Shown in pieces: positions 18,339 through 27,128 of a stretch of DNA of 59,202 nucleotides. Numbering within the stretch: position 1 is the stretch's first letter; the number at the start of each line of letters is the position of its first letter. This DNA is from Sulfurovum sp. UBA7648 (GTDB lineage Bacteria; Campylobacterota; Campylobacteria; Campylobacterales; Sulfurovaceae). The translations under genes were made by a program, and so were the position numbers. The notes beneath the pieces were generated by a model that did not search any database, was not told the DNA's origin, and worked only from the letters and a program-made list of their open reading frames with translations. The stretch covers positions 45,709 to 104,910 of the forward strand of contig DLIG01000007.1 of NCBI GenBank assembly GCA_002483605.1. Direction: 5' to 3'.

Positions 18339-18824
18339 TTATTGCTCTTTAGAAGCTTTTGCCTTTTGTCTTGCCTGTTTAAGAGCTTCTATTTCTCCCA
18401 ATATTTGCATCATGCCTATCATTGCCAAATGGTATCCATATGGCCCCATACCCATAATTTGGCCTGCACACACAGGAGCTGTGAAAGATGTATGTCTAAA
18501 CTCTTCTCTTTGATGAATATTTGACAAATGCACTTCAATTGTAGGAATACTTACTGCTGCAATTGCATCCCTAATAGCAATAGAAGTATGAGTATATGCT
18601 GCAGGATTGATAATAATTCCATCGCTATCCCCTAAGCACTCTTGTATACGATCTACGATTTCGCCTTCTAAGTTACTTTGAAAAAAGTCTATTTCTATAT
18701 TGTTTTGTTTTGCGATCTGCTCCATTTGATTATGGATATTTTCCAATTTCATATTGCCATAAATGCCTTGTTCGCGAACACCTAACATATTTAGATTTGG
18801 ACCTTGTATAACTGTGATTTTCAT
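18339..18824 (-). CDS. aroQ: 3-dehydroquinate dehydratase, type II
   Basis: Shikimate-pathway enzyme converting 3-dehydroquinate to 3-dehydroshikimate. Type II motifs are complete: VIQGPNLNMLG at the start, the catalytic tyrosine region GIYG, NPAAYTHTS, and VHLSNIHQREEFRHTS. The 161-aa length fits the dodecameric type II class with a slightly extended C-terminus. First gene of the aroQ-pepP-folK-flhF-mnmA operon; AAGAGGTAGTTACAA precedes the ATG. Confidence 0.95.
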   Translation of the reverse strand: MKITVIQGPNLNMLGVREQGIYGNMKLENIHNQMEQIAKQNNIEIDFFQSNLEGEIVDRIQECLGDSDGIIINPAAYTHTSIAIRDAIAAVSIPTIEVHLSNIHQREEFRHTSFTAPVCAGQIMGMGPYGYHLAMIGMMQILGEIEALKQARQKAKASKEQ

Positions 18825-18899
18825 TTGTAACTACCTCTTATAAATATTTTAGTATGATTGTATCAAAATAGTATTAAACAGCCATTTATTAGGACGATA

Positions 18900-20108
18900 A
18901 TGAATATTTTAGAAGCAGATTATATATATATTGATGGAGAATACATCACTCACAAAGCAATTGCCTTTGACGATAAGATAAAAACAATTGATACAAAAGA
19001 AAAATTGCTAGAGCTTTATCCCAATGCATCAGTGCATCATACGCCGCCAAATTCTATTATCTATCCGGGATTTATCAATACGCATGTACATTTAGAATTC
19101 TCATCAAATCAAACTACTCTTTCATATGGCTCTTTTGTTCCTTGGTTGGGTTCTGTTATGGCAAACACATCAAAAACCTCTTCATGCAGCAGTAATGCAA
19201 TGCAAGAAGCATGCAAAGAGATGCTCACGAGCGGTATTACTACTTTTGGAGCTGTCAGCAGTCACGGTATAGATCTTGAAGTGTGTACACAAACACCTCA
19301 AAGAGTTGTCTATTTTAATGAAATAATAGGCAGTAATGACAATATGGTAGAAGCAAATTATGATTCGTTTGAGCAAAGAATAAAAATGTCTCAAAAATAC
19401 ACTTCAGATATTTTTATTCCGGCTGTAGCTGTGCATTCTGCTTACTCCACACATAAAATATTGGTAGAAAAAGCTATATCATATGCCAAAGAAAACCAAC
19501 TCTTGCTTTCAGCTCATCTGCTAGAAAGCCATAGCGAACGAGAATGGCTCACAACTGCTTCAGGAGAGTTCTGTGAATTCTATAAAAAATTCCTAGGAGT
19601 TGAAAAACCTGCAAATACTCTTGATGAATTTATAAAAGCATTTGACGATACGGCTACTCATTTTGTTCATTGCGTACAAGCCACAAAAGAAGAACTGGAT
19701 ATGCTTGCAGCCAAAGGACATTCCATTGCTCATTGTCCAAGATCAAACAGGATGCTAGGATGCGGCAGATTATCAATTGAAAACATTAAAGCGCCTCTTA
19801 GTATTGCAACGGATGGATTAAGCTCAAACTGGTCATTGAATATAATAGGCGAACTCAGAGCTGCTCTTATGATGCATTATGATATTCCTCTGCACGAATT
19901 ATCGATGCAGCTTATAAATAATATTACCTCCATACCGGCAAAAATATTTGGCTTAAATTGTGGTATGATTGCACCTGGAAAACTAGCTGATTTATGCGTA
20001 ATAACATTACCGGACAAGCCAAGCTCTCTAAAAGAGATTGCGCTTTGGACCATTTTGCATACACATAAAGCTACAAAAGTTTATATAGGAGGAAAACAAT
20101 ATGTTTAA
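18900..20108 (+). CDS. mqnX: 6-aminodeoxyfutalosine deaminase (MqnX-like amidohydrolase)
   Basis: Amidohydrolase of the cytosine/adenosine deaminase group. The metal motif NTHVHLEFS (His62, His64 from this start) is followed by SAHLLESHSE, HFVHCVQAT, IAHCPRSNRMLGCG and the catalytic ATDGLSSNW. A related protein of Nitratiruptor (Campylobacterota) was shown to deaminate 6-aminodeoxyfutalosine in the futalosine route to menaquinone; the assignment here rests on that similarity. I start at 18900 because AGGA lies 5 nt before it; the longer frame begins 42 nt upstream without a ribosome site. It overlaps sppA by 8 nt. Confidence 0.8.
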   Translation: MNILEADYIYIDGEYITHKAIAFDDKIKTIDTKEKLLELYPNASVHHTPPNSIIYPGFINTHVHLEFSSNQTTLSYGSFVPWLGSVMANTSKTSSCSSNAMQEACKEMLTSGITTFGAVSSHGIDLEVCTQTPQRVVYFNEIIGSNDNMVEANYDSFEQRIKMSQKYTSDIFIPAVAVHSAYSTHKILVEKAISYAKENQLLLSAHLLESHSEREWLTTASGEFCEFYKKFLGVEKPANTLDEFIKAFDDTATHFVHCVQATKEELDMLAAKGHSIAHCPRSNRMLGCGRLSIENIKAPLSIATDGLSSNWSLNIIGELRAALMMHYDIPLHELSMQLINNITSIPAKIFGLNCGMIAPGKLADLCVITLPDKPSSLKEIALWTILHTHKATKVYIGGKQYV

Positions 20109-20955
20109 AACGATTAGTGATATATTAAAATGGATCGGTTCTCATTTTTTAGGGATGCTATTTGTGCTTATAGTGCTTATGGTTATTTGGCCGGAAGAAG
20201 AAAGGCCGACTAGCAATGCTAACTTGCAAGAGATTCAATTGAATGGTCCCATATTAAACAGTGATGCCATCATCAAAGAGATAGAGGAAGCTAAAAGCAA
20301 CACAAAGATAAAAGGTGTGCTGTTTTCTATCAACTCCCCGGGAGGTGCCGTAGCTCCATCTATTGATATAGCATATGCTATTAAAGAATTAGCAGCGCTC
20401 AAACCTGTTATCGCATACGGCGGTGATGTGATGGCAAGCGGCGGCTATTACAGTGCCATATATGCTACCAAGATCATAGCAAACCCTGGAGGAATGGTAG
20501 GATCTATCGGGGTCATCATGGAGGGGGCAAACATAGAACCCTTGATGGAAAAAATAGGTATCAAAACTCAAATAGTCAAACAAGGCACTTATAAAGAAAT
20601 AGGTACGATGACTAGAGAATGGACACCGCAAGAGAGACAAGAACTTGAAACTCTGACAAAAGATACATATGATATGTTTGTAAAAGATGTTTTATCAGCA
20701 CGCAAATTAAATCCTGCAAATGCGGCTAATTTTGCAGATGCTCACGTTTATTCAGCAGCTAGAGCACAAAGCGTGGGCTTGATTGACATGGTAGGCACCA
20801 AACAGCAAGCAAAAAAAGAGATGGTTAAATTATCCAAAGTAGCTGAACCGAAATGGAAAGAAAAAGACAAAATGGAACAATTTTTAGATAAGGTCAGCAG
20901 CCAAGCTTCCGCAAAGATCTCTAGCTATCTTTTTGGAATGAAAGCTACATTATAA
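20101..20955 (+). CDS. sppA: Signal peptide peptidase SppA
   Basis: Inner-membrane serine protease (S49) that digests released signal peptides. One N-terminal membrane anchor (about residues 15-31) is followed by the protease domain. Ser113 in DVMASGGYYSA and Lys165 in QGTYKEIGT form the expected Ser/Lys dyad. At 284 aa it is the short single-domain form, smaller than the about 600-aa E. coli enzyme. GGAGG lies upstream within mqnX, and the genes overlap by 8 nt. Confidence 0.93.
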   Translation: MFKTISDILKWIGSHFLGMLFVLIVLMVIWPEEERPTSNANLQEIQLNGPILNSDAIIKEIEEAKSNTKIKGVLFSINSPGGAVAPSIDIAYAIKELAALKPVIAYGGDVMASGGYYSAIYATKIIANPGGMVGSIGVIMEGANIEPLMEKIGIKTQIVKQGTYKEIGTMTREWTPQERQELETLTKDTYDMFVKDVLSARKLNPANAANFADAHVYSAARAQSVGLIDMVGTKQQAKKEMVKLSKVAEPKWKEKDKMEQFLDKVSSQASAKISSYLFGMKATL

Positions 20956-21325
20956 ATCTTTGTGAACACTTTGTTGTTTAACCCGATTTATATCCTTAAA
21001 TAGTCAAGGGGTATAGTTTACACTTTATCTAATATGTAATTATGTACCTCTTGAATTTTAAAGTCTTTATCTTTTTATTACAATATAACACATCTGCTAT
21101 GACATATTTTTGATTGACCCATTCTGTTTCTTATGCCCCCATAATTATATAGACCATTTGCTAAACACTTCATTTTCATTGTTATTTATTTTGTATTTTA
21201 TATCATGATATTCATGCTTTAGCGTAAGCAAAATTTCTAGCTTGTGCTACATCCAAAAACCTTTAACCAACCTTAGTTTAATCAAAATAAATTTAATATT
21301 TTATGCTTAGATAAGTTTTTTACAC
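20956..21325. other. Intergenic region, no supported gene
   Basis: An AT-rich spacer after sppA. Short open stretches on the minus strand (about 15 and 32 codons) have no start with a ribosome site and no family I recognise. No convincing RNA or repeat was seen. Confidence 0.5.
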
Positions 21326-21331
21326 TATAAT
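21326..21331 (+). promoter_or_regulatory. -10 element upstream of the small transglycosylase
   Basis: TATAAT in the context ACACTATAATTTCC, about 70 bp before the proposed ATC start. The leader after it holds an imperfect hairpin (AAGGGATA with TATCCTTT, about 21350-21371) and then the Shine-Dalgarno GAGAGGAAAG. Confidence 0.45.
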
Positions 21332-21399
21332 TTCCTGCTTAATTTTTATAAGGGATATTTTTTATCCTTTGAAATCAGAAAATAAGAGAGGAAAGAACC

Positions 21400-22020
21400 A
21401 TCGAATTACTAATATATACAATTACTGTTTTTTTAGCTACTGCATTTTTTATTATCACAGCAATCAAATCAAAACTAACAATCATGTTTAAACCCGTACT
21501 TGCTCTGCTCGCTATACTATTCTTGAGCACTACGACTGCACAAGCCGCTTATAGCAAAATAGCAAAACATGCCGGAATGGATCAAGCAAAATTTGAAAAG
21601 ATCGTCAAAAAGATCGTCAAAGTAGAATCTGTCACGGGTAACTATCATGCTGTAAATAAAAAAAGCGGTGCTTACGGACGCTACCAGATCATGCCTCAAA
21701 CGGCCAAACTCTACACAAAAAGTCTAGGCATCCCTTACAATACATGGAAACTGCCGGCAAATCAAGACAGAATATTTCAAGCCATTCTTAAAGATAATAT
21801 CGAAGCACTAAAAAGTAATGGTATCAAGATTACTGCCTTTACTATATACGGCGCACACCAGCAAGGCTCTGGCGGTTTTAATGTAATTATGAAAAACAAG
21901 AAGCTTACTAAAAATATTGAAAGAAATATTAGAAGCAACCTTCCGCCAAAACTAAGTAGAACAGACCGTTCAAGACTTGCAATGGTATGGAAGAATTATT
22001 GGGAAAAGAAGTTTGTCTAA
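21400..22020 (+). CDS. Small lysozyme-like (SLT-type) exported transglycosylase
   Basis: The C-terminal about 150 residues look like a lytic transglycosylase: a catalytic-type glutamate in VKVESVTGNYHAVNKKSG, then YGRYQIMPQTAKLY and a later GAHQQGSGGF. A signal peptide ending TTAQA is present after the ATG at 21484 (178 aa from there). No ribosome site precedes that ATG. The only Shine-Dalgarno (GAGG at 21388-21391) lies 8 nt before an in-frame ATC at 21400, giving 28 extra codons that include a hydrophobic segment. I list the longer form; the conventional start is 21484. Confidence 0.65.
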   Translation: MELLIYTITVFLATAFFIITAIKSKLTIMFKPVLALLAILFLSTTTAQAAYSKIAKHAGMDQAKFEKIVKKIVKVESVTGNYHAVNKKSGAYGRYQIMPQTAKLYTKSLGIPYNTWKLPANQDRIFQAILKDNIEALKSNGIKITAFTIYGAHQQGSGGFNVIMKNKKLTKNIERNIRSNLPPKLSRTDRSRLAMVWKNYWEKKFV

Positions 22021-22043
22021 GCTGACAACTTCTTTTTAATACT

Positions 22044-22054
22044 CCCCCCCCCCC
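22044..22054. repeat. Homopolymeric C11 tract
   Basis: Eleven consecutive C on the plus strand, directly joined to the palindrome at 22054-22083, in the spacer between two convergent genes. Such tracts are slippage-prone in Campylobacterota, but no promoter or frame here would be switched by it. Confidence 0.85.
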
Positions 22055-22083
22055 TCGTTCCATATCTCCAGATATTGAACGAG
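22054..22083. repeat. REP-like palindrome, copy 1
   Basis: CTCGTTC-C-ATATCT, a 2-nt loop and AGATAT-T-GAACGAG: 13 of 14 pairs, one mismatch. The outer arm CTCGTTCC/GAACGAG is shared with the palindrome at 43978-44006. It resembles REP-type palindromes with GTTCCC/GGGAAC arms found in many bacteria. Confidence 0.75.
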
Positions 22084-22102
22084 GTTAGCGTTTAAAATGA
22101 GC

Positions 22103-22132
22103 AATCAAAAAACCGCCTGCGGGTTTTTGATT
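22103..22132. terminator. Bidirectional terminator
   Basis: AATCAAAAAACCGC / GCGGGTTTTTGATT hairpin with A-rich and T-rich flanks. It is placed between the convergent transglycosylase and membrane-protein genes and can serve both. Confidence 0.8.
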
Positions 22133-22148
22133 GGTCTCCTTTGATTTG

Positions 22149-22760
22149 TTATGTACCAGACCCTATGCTTGGCGGAATAAAGCTGCCACATCTGATCAAG
22201 AGATAAATTGCAACAGCTGCAAAACCTAAAGGCAATAGAAATGCTTGGAACCATATATAGAATGAAGCAAACTTACTTAATGCACTAAACTTATTGCCAG
22301 CTGCTTCAAGCCGTTCGATATACAGCTCAGAGTTAATTTTAAAATCTTGATATTCTTTACGAAGGTCTTCTGGCAGATCATTGAAGTTGTCTGTCCACTC
22401 TCCGTTTTTTTCAAGGGCAAATACTTTTCGAAGTAATTGCGTACCACCTTTTATGAAACTGTCATCTAGTTTCATGTTTGTATTGAATTGTGACCATATT
22501 TCTGATTTTGAGTACCACAAACGATAGGCTGCCAAATCACCAACCCAATTAATAACTAGAACATAAACCATATACAGGACCAGACAGAACGATACAACAT
22601 CAAAAAGTTCTGAAGGCAGGCTAAGCCCTAATATTGACAGGTCTTCCAAATTCACCCTGTACAGTTTTACCAGAATGATCAGAGAAGAAAGAACGATAAT
22701 TCTCCTGCCAGCCTTTTCCGTAATGTCTGATATTAAGTTCTTTCCGCTTACTGATGGCAT
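22149..22760 (-). CDS. Membrane protein of unknown function
   Basis: I do not recognise this 203-aa protein. It has hydrophobic segments near residues 23-36, 53-72 and 165-187 (three or four spans), separated by a charged soluble segment (about 80-160, rich in Glu, Lys and Asn) that may form a helical hairpin. The ATG at 22760 has AAGGAG 6 nt upstream; the TTG one codon earlier is not needed. It is monocistronic and isolated, flanked by repeats on both sides, and may be an acquired gene. Confidence 0.75.
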   Translation of the reverse strand: MPSVSGKNLISDITEKAGRRIIVLSSLIILVKLYRVNLEDLSILGLSLPSELFDVVSFCLVLYMVYVLVINWVGDLAAYRLWYSKSEIWSQFNTNMKLDDSFIKGGTQLLRKVFALEKNGEWTDNFNDLPEDLRKEYQDFKINSELYIERLEAAGNKFSALSKFASFYIWFQAFLLPLGFAAVAIYLLIRCGSFIPPSIGSGT

Positions 22761-22763
22761 CAA

Positions 22764-23127
22764 AACTCCTTAAAGCACATAACTATTTATTCAACAAACA
22801 TTATATATCAAACAGCTTGATATTTACTAGATAAATTAGCAGTAAAAATGTTCATTTAAATGATAAAAAAATGATGACAGTATGATTGTTAGATCCTGAA
22901 ATAAATTTAAGATGACAAATGGTTGCGGATTCTCGTATGCCTTCATCGGTGCAGAACACATCACTTTCGGTTTCAAATCTACAAAAGCAAAGCAGTTTGC
23001 TTTTGCTTAACGATTCTCATGCAGAAATGACGGGGAAAATATTTTATATGAATTCACAAAACGAGTCAGGATGATGACTCGCTGTCACTACGAGAGAAAT
23101 GTTATTATATTTTTGCAGCAAGCAAGA
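22764..23127. repeat. Intergenic repeat-rich spacer with two hairpins
   Basis: No gene is visible. The spacer holds a perfect 9-bp hairpin AAAAGCAAA-GCAG-TTTGCTTTT (22983-23004) and an inverted repeat CGAGTCA-GGATGA-TGACTCG (23062-23081) in more GC-rich sequence than its surroundings. The style resembles degenerate dispersed repeats; the second half lies just past the end of the CNNM gene. Confidence 0.5.
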
Positions 23128-24201
23128 TCACTTTTGTGATTTTGCTCTTCTTTTTTGTTCTAATAGAAGTTTATCTTTTTGCATTTTGCTTTTATTTTTT
23201 GCTAGAAGCTGCATATCTTCTACTTCATCCATCTCATCAACTATCTCAACTCCCAAAATAACTTCCAGAACATCCTCGAGTGTCACAACACCCTCGGTTT
23301 GTCCGTAGCAATCTTGGACTATAAATAGGTGTGTTTTTCTTTTAATAAACATATCCATAAGCATAAAAACAGGGATGTTTTCAGAAACAAGATTGGCTTC
23401 GATGGATATGTCTTTTAACATAGTACCATCTCTTTCTTCTACACTCTCTTCGAGTATAGATTGATTAAGAACTATTCCTACTATATTATCTATAGTTTCA
23501 TCGTAAATTGGGATACGAGAATGTATATACATACGGTCATCCTCGATGGCTTCTTCTACGGTTGTGTTCATCGGAAAAGCCACAACTACGCTTCTAGGTG
23601 TCATAATATCTTTTGCCTTAATATTTTTCAATTTAAGCAAATTTTCTATCAAATGACTCTCTTTTTGTCGTATCGAACCTTCTTTTTCCCCCATAGCAAC
23701 GACGGCCATGATCTCATCTCTTGAAAAATCTATATCTTTCTTTTTATTTTTGGAGATAAAATTTGTAATAAGCATTGAAAACCATACAAACGGATACGAT
23801 ATCTTTGTTAGAAAATCTATCAAATGGGCAGCCGGAATAAGCAGCTTTTTCCAATACAATGCACCTATTGTTTTTGGAATGATCTCTGAAGTATACAATA
23901 TAAGAAGAGTAAGAGCAAAAGCTATCAAGGCTTGCCATTCTTCACCGAAAAGTATCTGCGCCTGAGCTCCAACGCCTGCAGCTCCCATGGTGTGTGCAAA
24001 TGTATTAAGGGTCAAGATAGATGAAATCGGTCTGTCAATATTGGCTTTTAAATCTTTGATCTTATCGACACTATCTCCATATGTTTCTTTAGATAATGTT
24101 TCTATGTATGAATTTGTGCTTGAAAGTAGTACTGCTTCTAATATAGAGCAGACAAAAGAGACAAAAAGTGCCAAAAAGAGGTAAGTAAGTAATAGTGTCA
24201 T
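23128..24201 (-). CDS. CNNM/CBS (HlyC/CorC family) membrane protein
   Basis: Has an N-terminal CNNM (DUF21) membrane domain with about four spans (first: LLLTYLFLALFVSFVCSILEAVLLS) followed by a pair of CBS domains beginning at KAKDIMTPRSVVVAF. The usual C-terminal CorC_HlyC domain is missing; the protein ends in a Lys/Gln-rich helix soon after the CBS pair. Family members are implicated in Mg2+/Co2+ export or divalent-cation tolerance, not haemolysis as such. I prefer the ATG at 24201 to the GTG three codons earlier; both have weak ribosome sites. Confidence 0.85.
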   Translation of the reverse strand: MTLLLTYLFLALFVSFVCSILEAVLLSSTNSYIETLSKETYGDSVDKIKDLKANIDRPISSILTLNTFAHTMGAAGVGAQAQILFGEEWQALIAFALTLLILYTSEIIPKTIGALYWKKLLIPAAHLIDFLTKISYPFVWFSMLITNFISKNKKKDIDFSRDEIMAVVAMGEKEGSIRQKESHLIENLLKLKNIKAKDIMTPRSVVVAFPMNTTVEEAIEDDRMYIHSRIPIYDETIDNIVGIVLNQSILEESVEERDGTMLKDISIEANLVSENIPVFMLMDMFIKRKTHLFIVQDCYGQTEGVVTLEDVLEVILGVEIVDEMDEVEDMQLLAKNKSKMQKDKLLLEQKRRAKSQK

Positions 24202-24365
24202 ACGCGACACTCATTGAGATATGTAGTGGCTAAGCGCCTACAATCCACATCATTAGTATTCATTAAGGTAAATCCTTGGTAATTTATAATATCACTTCTA
24301 CTATATATACAAAAGTAGAATGCAGCATTATAGCATAATTTTTATGACTTGATAAGCATATGTTT

Positions 24366-25895
24366 CTAATATAACAATGCCCGGGCAAATTTCAGTGCTT
24401 CACTACTCTTTTGTTCACCTCCAACAATACGTGCTATCTCCTCTACTCTCCCCTCATTGTCCAATATAACCGCTTGACTTTTTTTATTATCTTTTGTTAC
24501 CAAAATATGTTGATTTGCTTTTGAGGCAAGATGAGGCTGATGAGATATGGCAAAAACTTGATAAACACTTGCAAGCTCGACAAGTATATCTGCAATTGCT
24601 ATGGATTCATCTCCGCTCACATTGGCATCTATCTCATCTAGTATTACTACGCCTTGTTGTTTTGAGGTATGGCTGGTACTTGCAACCAATAATGCCAAGC
24701 GAAGACGATTAAATTCCCCTCCGCTTAATGTAGATATTTTTGAATTGCCAAGACTGATAGTTATATCATCTACACCTGATTCCGTCATCTCGACCGGGCT
24801 TATTTGAAGATCAATATTGGGCAGCTTTAACTGTTCGAGCAATGGATCAATGCGGCTTTTAAGTGCTTCTATTTCATCCATTCTAGCTGTGGAGATCTCT
24901 TTTGATATGTCATCTAAAACTTTTGATTGCTCTGATATAAAATACTCCAACTCGCTTTTATCTTCTTCTATGTGTTTATATCCTTGCAGCTCTGCTGTTT
25001 TTCTATCCCTGTAAGCAATTGCCTCTTCTATGGAACCGTAACGATTTTTCAAAGACGAAAGAGCTTCTATGCGATTGAGTACCGATTCTACATCCATCTC
25101 TTCAAGTTCACTGCTAAGTGTTGTTATCTCTTGTGCATCTATTCTAAGCTGATTGATAGCATCACTAAACAGCGAGCTATCCTTATTGGCAAGGCGATAA
25201 AGCTCAAATACTTTATGTTCAAACTCAAAGATGCCCTGCATACTATTTAATGTATCTTTGAGCTTGTCTATACGGGAAAGCTGTTGCTTTACTTCCAGCA
25301 ACTCTTCATCCTCTCCTATTTTTGGGTCTATAGTGTCAATTTTTTGGATCTCAAATGTTGCCATTTCTATCAAATCGGCGATCTTTGCTTCTTTTGCTCT
25401 GATCTCTTCAAGCTCTTTTTGTGCATTTTTAAGCTCATAATATTTCTCTTTAAAAAGCGTCAATTTATCTTTATACTCATCATCTCTTGAATATATAGAA
25501 TTATCGATCACATTAAGCAGTGTCTTGCTATCCAATCCGCCCTTGTCTCGAACGCTTAGGTATCGCACATATGGCGAAAAAATTTCTTCTAGTGATTTTT
25601 TTGGGATATTCTGGTCATTTAGATAGTGACGTACTTTGTCTTTTTTTAGTGATTTTATTACAAGCTCATCATCAAGCATATAAAGTTCATTTTCCATATC
25701 GCGCGGCTTACATAATGATACCTCGCATAATGAAGCATAGCTTGGCATACTGTATCCAAAATTTGAGAGCAATGCCCCCATAAGCACAGATTTCCCTGCT
25801 CCGCTAGGACCGGTAAAGACCACTAACCCATCACTAAAATCCAACGATATATTTTCAAAAGATACAAGCTCTTTTAGTAATAATTTTTCTATCAT
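24366..25895 (-). CDS. recN: DNA repair protein RecN
   Basis: SMC-like ATPase for double-strand-break repair. Walker A GPSGAGKS is at residues 29-36, a long coiled-coil region spans about 140-350, the ABC signature LSGGEFNRLRLAL starts at 390 and Walker B VVILDEIDANVSG at about 416. At 509 aa it is slightly shorter than the E. coli protein, as in Campylobacter. Its ATG overlaps the nadK stop by one base (TAATG), so it is coupled to nadK. The nadK-recN pair beside aspS-adk also occurs in Campylobacter. Confidence 0.96.
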   Translation of the reverse strand: MIEKLLLKELVSFENISLDFSDGLVVFTGPSGAGKSVLMGALLSNFGYSMPSYASLCEVSLCKPRDMENELYMLDDELVIKSLKKDKVRHYLNDQNIPKKSLEEIFSPYVRYLSVRDKGGLDSKTLLNVIDNSIYSRDDEYKDKLTLFKEKYYELKNAQKELEEIRAKEAKIADLIEMATFEIQKIDTIDPKIGEDEELLEVKQQLSRIDKLKDTLNSMQGIFEFEHKVFELYRLANKDSSLFSDAINQLRIDAQEITTLSSELEEMDVESVLNRIEALSSLKNRYGSIEEAIAYRDRKTAELQGYKHIEEDKSELEYFISEQSKVLDDISKEISTARMDEIEALKSRIDPLLEQLKLPNIDLQISPVEMTESGVDDITISLGNSKISTLSGGEFNRLRLALLVASTSHTSKQQGVVILDEIDANVSGDESIAIADILVELASVYQVFAISHQPHLASKANQHILVTKDNKKSQAVILDNEGRVEEIARIVGGEQKSSEALKFARALLY

Positions 25896-26764
25896 TACAG
25901 TTTGTCACCCCAGTGAAGCTTTTCTCTAAGTACTCCAAAATAATTTCTGTGCAGGCTATGGAGTATCTTGGCGCCTCTTTTTGCGCCTTTTATGACGAGT
26001 ATATCCCCTGCTTGCATCTCATAATCATCCTGTCCGTCTATAAGAGCTATGACCTTCTCATCAGGCGAACTAAGCTCTATTGTAAAATCTACCGGCACTA
26101 TCAATGGTCTTTGCGTAAGAGAATGGGCCGATATAGGAGTCATGATAAATGCTTGGGTCAAGGGATACATAACAGGTCCTCCTACGGCCAAATTATACGC
26201 TGTAGAGCCTGTTGGTGTAGAAACTATAAGGCCATCACCTCTGTATGTATTGAACCAATTACCGTCAATTGAAGCATTTATCTTGATCATTTTTGATATA
26301 GTAGGACGAGTCAGCACGACATCATTAAATGCAAAAAAATTGATACTTTTTCCACTGGAAGTTTGAATATATCCTTCTATCATCATCCTCTCATCAATAC
26401 TATATTCACCGGCAAACAGATCATCTAGAAATTCATCTACGCTATCCAAACTCACATCGGCTAAGAATCCCAAATTGCCTGCATTTATGCCAAAAACAGG
26501 TTTTTTGTATTTATAACTTCTTCGCACCAACGACAGCAATGTACCGTCACCGCCCAAAGAGACCAGGCAATCAGCTTCTTTGCACATGGTATCAAACGGT
26601 ACTCCGGTTTGGCCTATCATCTCGGCAGAATTCTCTGAAAGTAATACTTTTATACCTCTACGTTCAAATAATAATTTTATAGAATCAAAGACCGGTTTCA
26701 TCTCCGGATCATCTGGCTTAATAGTAAAACCGACAGTCTTTATAGTTTCTAAAAGTTGTGGCAT
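25895..26764 (-). CDS. nadK: NAD kinase
   Basis: Phosphorylates NAD to NADP. The diagnostic GGDGT motif is at residues 71-75 (VSLGGDGTLLSLVRR). The second conserved block, GDGLIVSTPTGSTAYNLAVGGP, with its Gly/Ser/Thr-rich NAD-binding loop, lies mid-protein, and TPISAHSLTQRPLIVP follows. The length (289 aa) is normal. First gene of the nadK-recN operon; the divergent spacer to aspS is about 360 bp. Confidence 0.96.
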   Translation of the reverse strand: MPQLLETIKTVGFTIKPDDPEMKPVFDSIKLLFERRGIKVLLSENSAEMIGQTGVPFDTMCKEADCLVSLGGDGTLLSLVRRSYKYKKPVFGINAGNLGFLADVSLDSVDEFLDDLFAGEYSIDERMMIEGYIQTSSGKSINFFAFNDVVLTRPTISKMIKINASIDGNWFNTYRGDGLIVSTPTGSTAYNLAVGGPVMYPLTQAFIMTPISAHSLTQRPLIVPVDFTIELSSPDEKVIALIDGQDDYEMQAGDILVIKGAKRGAKILHSLHRNYFGVLREKLHWGDKL

Positions 26765-27091
26765 TTATACATATTTCCTATTGTTTTATTGTTAGTCTAA
26801 AATTACACATAAGTAATCCTTTGGCTTTTTACTCCAATTCATTACACTCAATGCTCTCAAAAATTGAGGTATTTGCTTGGCATGCCAATAATGATAGAAT
26901 ACCATAAAAGGAATTAAAGTAGTTATTTTATTTCATTATGTCATATTATTACATTATAATCCATTTGCGGCTAGCTTGTCTATTCATTATAATATCCGCC
27001 ATTAAATAAACCGTGAAAATTAGATTATCTTTGCTGAAAAAAACAAAATATATAAACACTCTAAAAATCGTAACCTTAATAAAACTTTAGG
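26765..27091. other. Divergent promoter region nadK/aspS
   Basis: Very AT-rich spacer of about 360 bp between divergent operons. Apart from the aspS -10 box I see several TATAAT-like hexamers (for example near 26956 and 26987) but no hairpin, RNA gene or small ORF with a ribosome site. Confidence 0.5.
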
Positions 27092-27097
27092 TATAAT
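27092..27097 (+). promoter_or_regulatory. -10 element (TATAAT) of aspS-adk
   Basis: GGTATAAT at 27090-27097, 31 bp before the GTG start, in the AT-rich spacer; no clear -35. Confidence 0.6.
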
Positions 27098-27128
27098 CGC
27101 GTCCAAAATATTGCGTTAAGGATTGCGT

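Noticed and set aside
21000..21320. Short minus-strand open stretches (FLDVAQARNFAYAKA and a 32-codon frame)
   Set aside because: Could be gene fragments, but too short, without start signals, and no family match that I can name.
22044..22054. Phase-variable switch at the C11 tract
   Set aside because: The tract lies between two convergent stop codons, so length change alters no frame or promoter I can see; kept only as a repeat.
25913..26366. Two overlapping ORFs of 119 and 105 aa on the plus strand
   Set aside because: Antisense to nadK, with no ribosome site or recognisable domains.
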